Below are positions 59,705-64,000 of a DNA stretch of 64,000 nt, in pieces. The translations under genes and the position numbers were made by a program. Every line of letters starts with the position of its first letter. Within the stretch, counting starts at the first letter, position 1. Under the pieces are notes generated by a model, which did not search any database, was not told the DNA's origin, and was given only the letters and a program-made list of their open reading frames with translations. The DNA comes from Halorientalis regularis (GTDB lineage: Archaea > Halobacteriota > Halobacteria > Halobacteriales > Haloarculaceae): contig NZ_JALJCL010000013.1 in assembly GCF_023698535.1 (NCBI RefSeq), forward strand, positions 57,426-121,425, in the 5' to 3' direction.

Positions 59705-59779
59705 CGCCCCGGCCGGAATCGAACCGGCGACCTCGGGCTCCAAAGGCCCGCGTCCCTCGCCAACGGAGACTCCGGGGCT
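59705..59779 (-). tRNA. tRNA-Pro(TGG)
   Basis: Anticodon arm CGGGC-CTTTGGA-GCCCG, T-arm GCCGG-TTCGATT-CCGGC, acceptor AGCCCCG/CGGGGCG with a mismatch only at the first pair. It is the 5'-most tRNA of the array. Confidence 0.8.
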
Positions 59780-60368
59780 GTGCAGTGCCGCAGCTATGGC
59801 TGTGGGCGAATGGGCGTCCAGCAGCTCAGCGTCCGCTCAGCGCGAACGAAGCTGCACGCTCACACCGCTCTCGGTGAGAGCTGGAATCACGATGCCGCGA
59901 GCACCATCCACGGGACCCTCTCGAAGGAGACAGTCCTATCGCTGGATGGAAGGAGGCGGCAGGCCCGTGTTCCCCCGCCCCGGCGGGTAGTCCGCGTAGG
60001 GGCCGAGTTATGCGGGCAGTGGTGTCCGGACAGCGCCGGATTGGGTCACGCCATCGCAACTGGCGTAGCCTGGATTCCAGCGTTCCGGATCGGGTTCGTC
60101 CCCACGCTGTTTGCGTAGGGGCTCGCCGAAGGTGCCCACGGCTATGGACAAGCGAGCGAGCCGTGGAACGTGGCGAGCTGACATCATACTGAATCTCCTC
60201 GGGTTGTGTGCTGTCGACGACTTCAATTACATCTCAACGTGGCAATTGTATTAAATGTGGCTGAGGTATGGTACACATAGACACAATATCGGGTCGGCAT
60301 ACCGTCGTGACAGTTCCAACCTCCGTCTTCATGCAACAAGACGGGCAATTCCCCTTTCTTGGCGCGTC
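59780..60368. other. Unassigned region upstream of the tRNA array
   Basis: About 590 nt. The part to ~60180 is GC-rich and hairpin-rich, with a minus-strand frame ending at 60008 whose sequence (FGEPLRKQRGDEPDPERWNPGY) is not obviously a protein and may come from a structured RNA. From 60180 the DNA becomes AT-richer and could hold the array promoter. I could not match RNase P, SRP or other known RNA. Confidence 0.35.
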
Positions 60369-60848
60369 TTAGGGCGGATTCTGTCCAGCATTCAGTGGCT
60401 CGAGAGACCTAGAATGATAGGCTACCCGCCAGAGGGTGAGGACAGCACGAGTAACGAGTATCTCGGGAGACTGCTCGATGCAGGACGATTCGACTTCGGT
60501 CGGATCGGACGATGCGTTCGGCGGTGGATGGTAGTGTTCCAGGCCCGGTACGTGGACGTACTCGTCGTTGTGTGGATGGCGTCCCCAGCGGAAATTCACG
60601 TCATCAGTGTCTGTGTAGTGGTACTTGTAGTCGTCTCGGGTCGTCCATTGGACGTCGATACGAGCCTTCTCTGCATCCAGCAGTCCGTCATCAAGTTCGA
60701 CTTCGAGGACAGACGGATTCAGGAAGTCGTCGAGCTGGGCCGCTGCGAGCGGTTCCTCGTCGTCGAACAGGTCCCGAATCGCAATCAATGCTGGTCTGTC
60801 GATCGCACCGCGCAGTGAGTGGGATTCGGGAGATGGTGTTCCACCCAT
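60369..60848 (-). CDS. DUF6516-like toxin candidate
   Basis: A 159-aa protein with the compact core ARIDVQWTTRDDYKYHYTD...NFRWGRHPHNDEYVHVPG, rich in His, Tyr and Trp, like the DUF6516 family found beside HTH proteins in archaea and bacteria. It starts 3 nt after the HTH gene stop. The pair has the size, order and spacing of a type II toxin-antitoxin module. The toxic activity is inference. Confidence 0.65.
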   Translation of the reverse strand: MGGTPSPESHSLRGAIDRPALIAIRDLFDDEEPLAAAQLDDFLNPSVLEVELDDGLLDAEKARIDVQWTTRDDYKYHYTDTDDVNFRWGRHPHNDEYVHVPGLEHYHPPPNASSDPTEVESSCIEQSPEILVTRAVLTLWRVAYHSRSLEPLNAGQNPP

Positions 60849-60851
60849 TGA

Positions 60852-61445
60852 TTACGAGGGTGAGACACTCCCACTGGACGGCTGAGTATCGTCGGTGACG
60901 AACTTCTGTGCGTTGGCGATCGAGAGGGCGGCGTTCGCGAACGCGAGATTGCGACGCGTCGTTTGCCACTCCCGCAGTGTTTCCTCGTCGATCGTCTCGG
61001 ACTCGGTTCCGGTCCCGGAGAGTACGTCGTTCGTGGCTGCGACGGACAATTCTTCGGGCGATTCGACGCCGAATTCGTTCTGATACTCCCGAACTGTCTC
61101 GCGCATGTCGGCGACCCGTTCTCGAAGATCGTCGGTCGAGACCTCGGACAGGATGTCGGCAGCCTGCTCCACGACGAGTGACTCTGCCGACCGCTGATAG
61201 AGTGTTCCACCGGTCTCACTCGTTGATGTTGTCACGAATCCTTCGTCGGCGAGCGCTTCGAGATGCTTGCGAGCGGTTTTGGGCGAGGTCCGCGCGTCGT
61301 CCGCAATAGTCTCGGGCGAGACCGGACTGTAAGTTCTGCTAATGACCTCTCTGACCCGCTCGTACGGTGTGGTCTCTGCTTCCCATTCTTCACCCACCTT
61401 CTCGTTGATGTCAGCGAACGATCCTGGACCGGGTGAATCAGTCAT
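60852..61445 (-). CDS. Winged-HTH regulator / antitoxin partner of DUF6516-like protein
   Basis: ATG at 61445 gives 197 aa. A winged-helix domain lies near residues 25-85 (RVREVISRTYSPVSPETIADDA, SPKTARKHLEALADEGFV). A helical, acidic C-terminal half (DILSEVSTDDLRERVADMRETVREYQ) may bind the partner. Upstream is a perfect 9-bp inverted repeat overlapping an AT-rich promoter, so it probably represses its own operon. Confidence 0.7.
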   Translation of the reverse strand: MTDSPGPGSFADINEKVGEEWEAETTPYERVREVISRTYSPVSPETIADDARTSPKTARKHLEALADEGFVTTSTSETGGTLYQRSAESLVVEQAADILSEVSTDDLRERVADMRETVREYQNEFGVESPEELSVAATNDVLSGTGTESETIDEETLREWQTTRRNLAFANAALSIANAQKFVTDDTQPSSGSVSPS

Positions 61446-61465
61446 GTCTTCATCTACAAGATTCC

Positions 61466-61498
61466 GTAGTATAGTCCTTTGGCAAGATTCTATACTAC
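61466..61498. promoter_or_regulatory. Palindromic operator/promoter of the HTH-DUF6516 module
   Basis: GTAGTATAG-N15-CTATACTAC, perfect 9-bp arms, 21 nt upstream of the HTH start. Each arm contains a TATA-like core, so binding would block transcription. Confidence 0.65.
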
Positions 61499-61527
61499 AA
61501 TACTGTTCGGACACTGAGGTTGCGTTG

Positions 61528-61975
61528 TTACGAGCGGGGCCGGGACATCTGCTCGATATCACAGATTCTGGGTGTCTTTTCGACGGATTGGTACTGCCGC
61601 TGCCACGGGTCTGGCGGGAACAGTCCGTTTCTGTCGAACAACTCCCGAGCCTTCTCGGAGAGCTCGTAGAATTTGTACGGATAGTCCCGCTCGCGCTCCC
61701 CGGGGTCGAATGTACGCTCTTCGACGACGCCCACACCGGCTAACGTTTTGAGGTGCCGCCGGATCGAATCTTCGCTGAGTGGCGGGTTCATATACGCGAG
61801 TTCTTCGACACTGATTGCGCCCTTGGGATGGCCGACGATATCGGCGAGGATGTCCGCCCGCGTTTTTTTCGGTCGCTTTCTGGAGCGCACTCCACGCATT
61901 GAACCCGTCTCCCGTGTCCGATGTTTCCGACTCTCCCTCTGGAGTCATATTTGGGGCTTTGTTCTGGATATCCAT
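61528..61975 (-). pseudogene. HTH regulator frameshifted at an A7 tract
   Basis: The start ATG at 61975 (MDIQNKAPNMTPEGESETS) leads into FNAWSALQKATEK and then loses frame at a run of seven A (minus strand, about 61863-61869). The next frame continues without gap as KTRADILADIVGHPKGAISVEELAYMNPPLSEDSIRRHLKTLAGVGVV, a winged-HTH domain, to the stop at 61528. A one-base change in the run restores a ~148-aa protein. It may be a pseudogene, a phase-variable gene, programmed slippage, or a sequencing error. A downstream start at 61899 could still make the wHTH part alone. Confidence 0.65.
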
Positions 61976-62997
61976 AACCACTTGCACTCAGATGAGGTTA
62001 GTTCTAATATCTCACGCTGCTCTCGTAGAGAGCGTTTCTCTCCCAATAATTCTCCGGCCTGAGATATTTTTGGTGAACAGTAGCTTTTCACCACCCGTTC
62101 TGCGGTAATCCTCTCTGATTTGACTCGATATTTGCCCCTGTCTATGTTCGCGAGCCGCATTACTATTTAAACTCGCGTCGATAGAATCCCCATTATCCGC
62201 CTTTCCTGTTGCGAATTCCGACCATTCCCTGACACACTTAAATCCGTTACTCTGAGACAGGATGTAGTGCCCGCAGAACGGCCAGTTCTGACAACACACT
62301 TACTAAATTTGGGGCCAAATTGGTCGTAATAACATCGCTGTACTGCGGTTTCCACTGTTTCCTTGTGCTTAGAGGGGGCAAGCTCTATTCGTTACACTAA
62401 GGGGAAAGACATTGCCGGTAGCGGGCTTGCTGGTGATTTTGTTTGTAGAGCATCCAAACCTATCGAGAGGGAGCACGGTAGTACAGGATAGCAGTCAGTG
62501 ACCAATAGGATTCGCTCAAAACTGGAAGCTACTGATTCTCAGCACCCCTTGTTTTCGCTCCGATCCTCCAGTTCGTGTGCTGGGTCGGCATCACACTGGC
62601 ATCTACTATGGGCGTCAATACCCGAAGAAGCTGAACCGGACGTTCAGAGTAGGATCTCTCATTCTTCAGCTGGGCTGTTTTCCGTGAACTGGCTGGCAAC
62701 GACATCGAACCAATTGACCTGCGTTCAAAGGGTAATTCTCAGTACATCTCAAGTAACATGGAACAAACCCTGAAAACAGCATTTAGAGCTTGTCCTAAGC
62801 ACATTTCTGGTAAGGGCGCTATTGAGCATAGGGGGCCAGGGTTTATACCTAAATCATGGCTACACAGTGATGCGATCAGAGGAGCCCTGAACGCGATTGA
62901 CTGACCTTGGCGCACCGTTGGTCAGTAGAATTCGGGACTCTTGCGAGCGGACCGCACAGGCAGGCAAGCACCGACAGTGACAACTATGCGATAAAAG
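61976..62997. other. Gene-poor region before the second recombinase
   Basis: About 1 kb, AT-richer than average, with only short unconvincing frames on both strands. No tRNA fold, repeat array or transposase was seen. It separates the regulator remnants from the recombinase and may be an integration-site region. Confidence 0.4.
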
Positions 62998-63999
62998 ATG
63001 TCCGAATCGTTCGATGCCGAAGATATAGTGAATATGCTCCTTTCGGGGGAGCTCTCAGAAGAGGTTCCAGAGGATGAACTGTGGAACTTCCTTGAGGATA
63101 CCTTGGACAATTATTCGGAGACCTTACTCGACAAGTTTGAGCAGCGCTTCCCCGAAATCTCTCGCAAATCCAGACCGATTGAGGAAGTTATCGAAGAATT
63201 CCGCGATAGCAAACTCGAGGAGGTCGATAGCACAGATCACTACGATACCAAGATCGACTACATTGAAGACTATTTCAAGTCCGAGGTGGCTGCCGAAACG
63301 ACTGATGAGATCACGAGCGAGGACGTTGAACGTTACAGAAACTGGCGGAAATTCGACTCGTTGGACCGCCAAGAGCCGTTAGCTGATTCAACACTGAGTG
63401 ACGATATGTACCTCTTTGGGGACCTTGTTGGGTATCTATCCAAGCATCGGATGGTGCCGAGCCGGTTCAAACAACTGGTAGAACCGCCGGACTTGGACCC
63501 CGGTGAGGGAGTTGACGAGAAAGAGTTGGACCCGAAGATAGCAAATGCGGCCACGTCGTATTTGAAAAAATACCACCGTGCCAGTATCGAGCACGTGATC
63601 ATGGAAATCGCCTGTCAAGCTGGCCCACGCCTGTCTGGCCTATACAGTCTTGATGTCGACGACTACGACGATGACGATGAGAACTCAACACTCTCCTTCG
63701 AACACTCTGAAGAAACTCCACTAAAACATGACGAAGAGAGTGATCGTGAGATCAAATTACGGGGCGAACTCCCTCAACTTCTGGATGAATACTTGGAAGA
63801 GCATCGCCCGCCCGAGACTGATGAATTCGGTCGAGAACCACTATTGACCAAGGGTAATGGCCGTATGAGCCGGTCCGACATTAATACTCAAGGACATAAG
63901 TACGTGAAGATATTCGGAGGCTCGATGTCATCAAGCGCAATGAGTGCAGCCTCACGAAGTTCATCTAATGTGTCGAAGAGACGGTTTCCAAGAGACTGA
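62998..63999 (+). CDS. Tyrosine recombinase, C-terminal catalytic part missing
   Basis: A 333-aa protein. Residues 70-170 form an N-terminal SAM-like core-binding domain (DHYDTKIDYIEDYFKSEV, ADSTLSDDMYLFGDLVGYLSKH). The catalytic domain starts near 200, with AGPRLSGLYSLDVDDY holding the first catalytic Arg. The family normally continues with His-x-x-Arg and Tyr ~100 residues later. Here the frame turns into a Ser/Arg-rich tail (SSSAMSAASRSSSNVSKR) after FGGSM and stops at 63999. A frameshift near 63920 or a natural truncation is likely. The true end may lie beyond the window. Confidence 0.65.
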   Translation: MSESFDAEDIVNMLLSGELSEEVPEDELWNFLEDTLDNYSETLLDKFEQRFPEISRKSRPIEEVIEEFRDSKLEEVDSTDHYDTKIDYIEDYFKSEVAAETTDEITSEDVERYRNWRKFDSLDRQEPLADSTLSDDMYLFGDLVGYLSKHRMVPSRFKQLVEPPDLDPGEGVDEKELDPKIANAATSYLKKYHRASIEHVIMEIACQAGPRLSGLYSLDVDDYDDDDENSTLSFEHSEETPLKHDEESDREIKLRGELPQLLDEYLEEHRPPETDEFGREPLLTKGNGRMSRSDINTQGHKYVKIFGGSMSSSAMSAASRSSSNVSKRRFPRD

Positions 64000-64000
64000 T

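Noticed and set aside
60008..60226. Minus-strand frame of 72 codons upstream of the tRNA array
   Set aside because: Composition and lack of a start context suggest structured non-coding DNA; no protein family recognised.
62498..62773. 91-codon plus-strand frame before the second recombinase
   Set aside because: Ser/Leu-rich with no domain pattern, no promoter evidence and composition like its non-coding surroundings.

Overview
The window is haloarchaeal (class Halobacteria; genus not determined). Coding DNA is GC-rich, proteins are strongly acidic (Asp/Glu-rich), genes overlap by ATGA or TGATG junctions, TATA boxes are of archaeal type, and the family content is typical: Bat-type HTH, UspA, VapBC, TROVE/Ro60, IS6 and IS1341-type TnpB. 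No rRNA, ribosomal protein or CRISPR array was found. Most of the window is accessory DNA. Several AT-rich gene-poor gaps, two tyrosine recombinases, an IS6 copy and a TnpB element point to an integrative island or megaplasmid.

Layout. (1) 1-5.2 kb: a plus-strand cluster of a VWA protein, a HAD-like/HEAT-repeat protein, a CARF-like sensor and a translationally coupled PIN nuclease. (2) 5.3-11 kb: four toxin-antitoxin modules, three with clear palindromic operators, around a UPF1/DNA2-type helicase; one RelE toxin is frameshifted. (3) 11-17.5 kb: an overlapping AddB-like / Cas4-like nuclease / UvrD-RecB helicase-nuclease operon. (4) 17.9-30.6 kb: a membrane protein, then a candidate defence system. 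It has a four-gene ATGA-overlapped operon (SNF2 helicase, a very large Cys-rich zinc-finger-array protein, an Mrr-like protein and a small beta-domain protein) facing a two-gene operon (beta-domain protein and XPB-like helicase). A shared, unnamed repeat domain links three of these six proteins. (5) 31-36.3 kb: an HNH nuclease, Hsp20, a PD-(D/E)XK nuclease, a wHTH protein cut by an IS6 element, and a gene fragment. (6) 36.4-47.6 kb: a catabolic operon, acetone carboxylase beta-alpha-gamma, with an acyl-CoA ligase, a VOC protein, a Bat-type regulator, UspA, and a second alpha subunit that carries a gene-conversion-like tract ending exactly at a frameshift. (7) 47.8-52.5 kb: a CBS-HEPN protein, an orphan-family protein, a second HNH nuclease, gene remnants and a tyrosine recombinase.

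(8) 52.6-59.8 kb is the most unusual part. A TROVE/VWA Ro60 orthologue lies downstream, on the same strand, of a dense array of about 20 tRNA genes and remnants. Between the first two tRNAs are three tandem RNAs with one architecture: an 8-bp closing helix with compensatory changes, an internal loop of 5 nt (5' TSGAR) against 8 nt (YGRTYTYC), a second 8-bp helix, then a tRNA-like domain with a T-arm. In one copy the domain also has a closed acceptor-like hairpin and a D-arm. This is the architecture of bacterial Y RNAs, so I propose an archaeal Ro60-Y RNA system. Several tRNAs carry hairpin-rich insertions, either between the D-arm and anticodon arm or inside the T-loop. One tRNA-His is interrupted by the TnpB element. 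(9) 60-64 kb: a two-gene toxin-antitoxin-like module with a perfect operator, an HTH regulator broken at an A7 tract, a gene-poor kilobase and a truncated tyrosine recombinase.

All gene functions are inferred by reading motifs; no database search or folding program was run.
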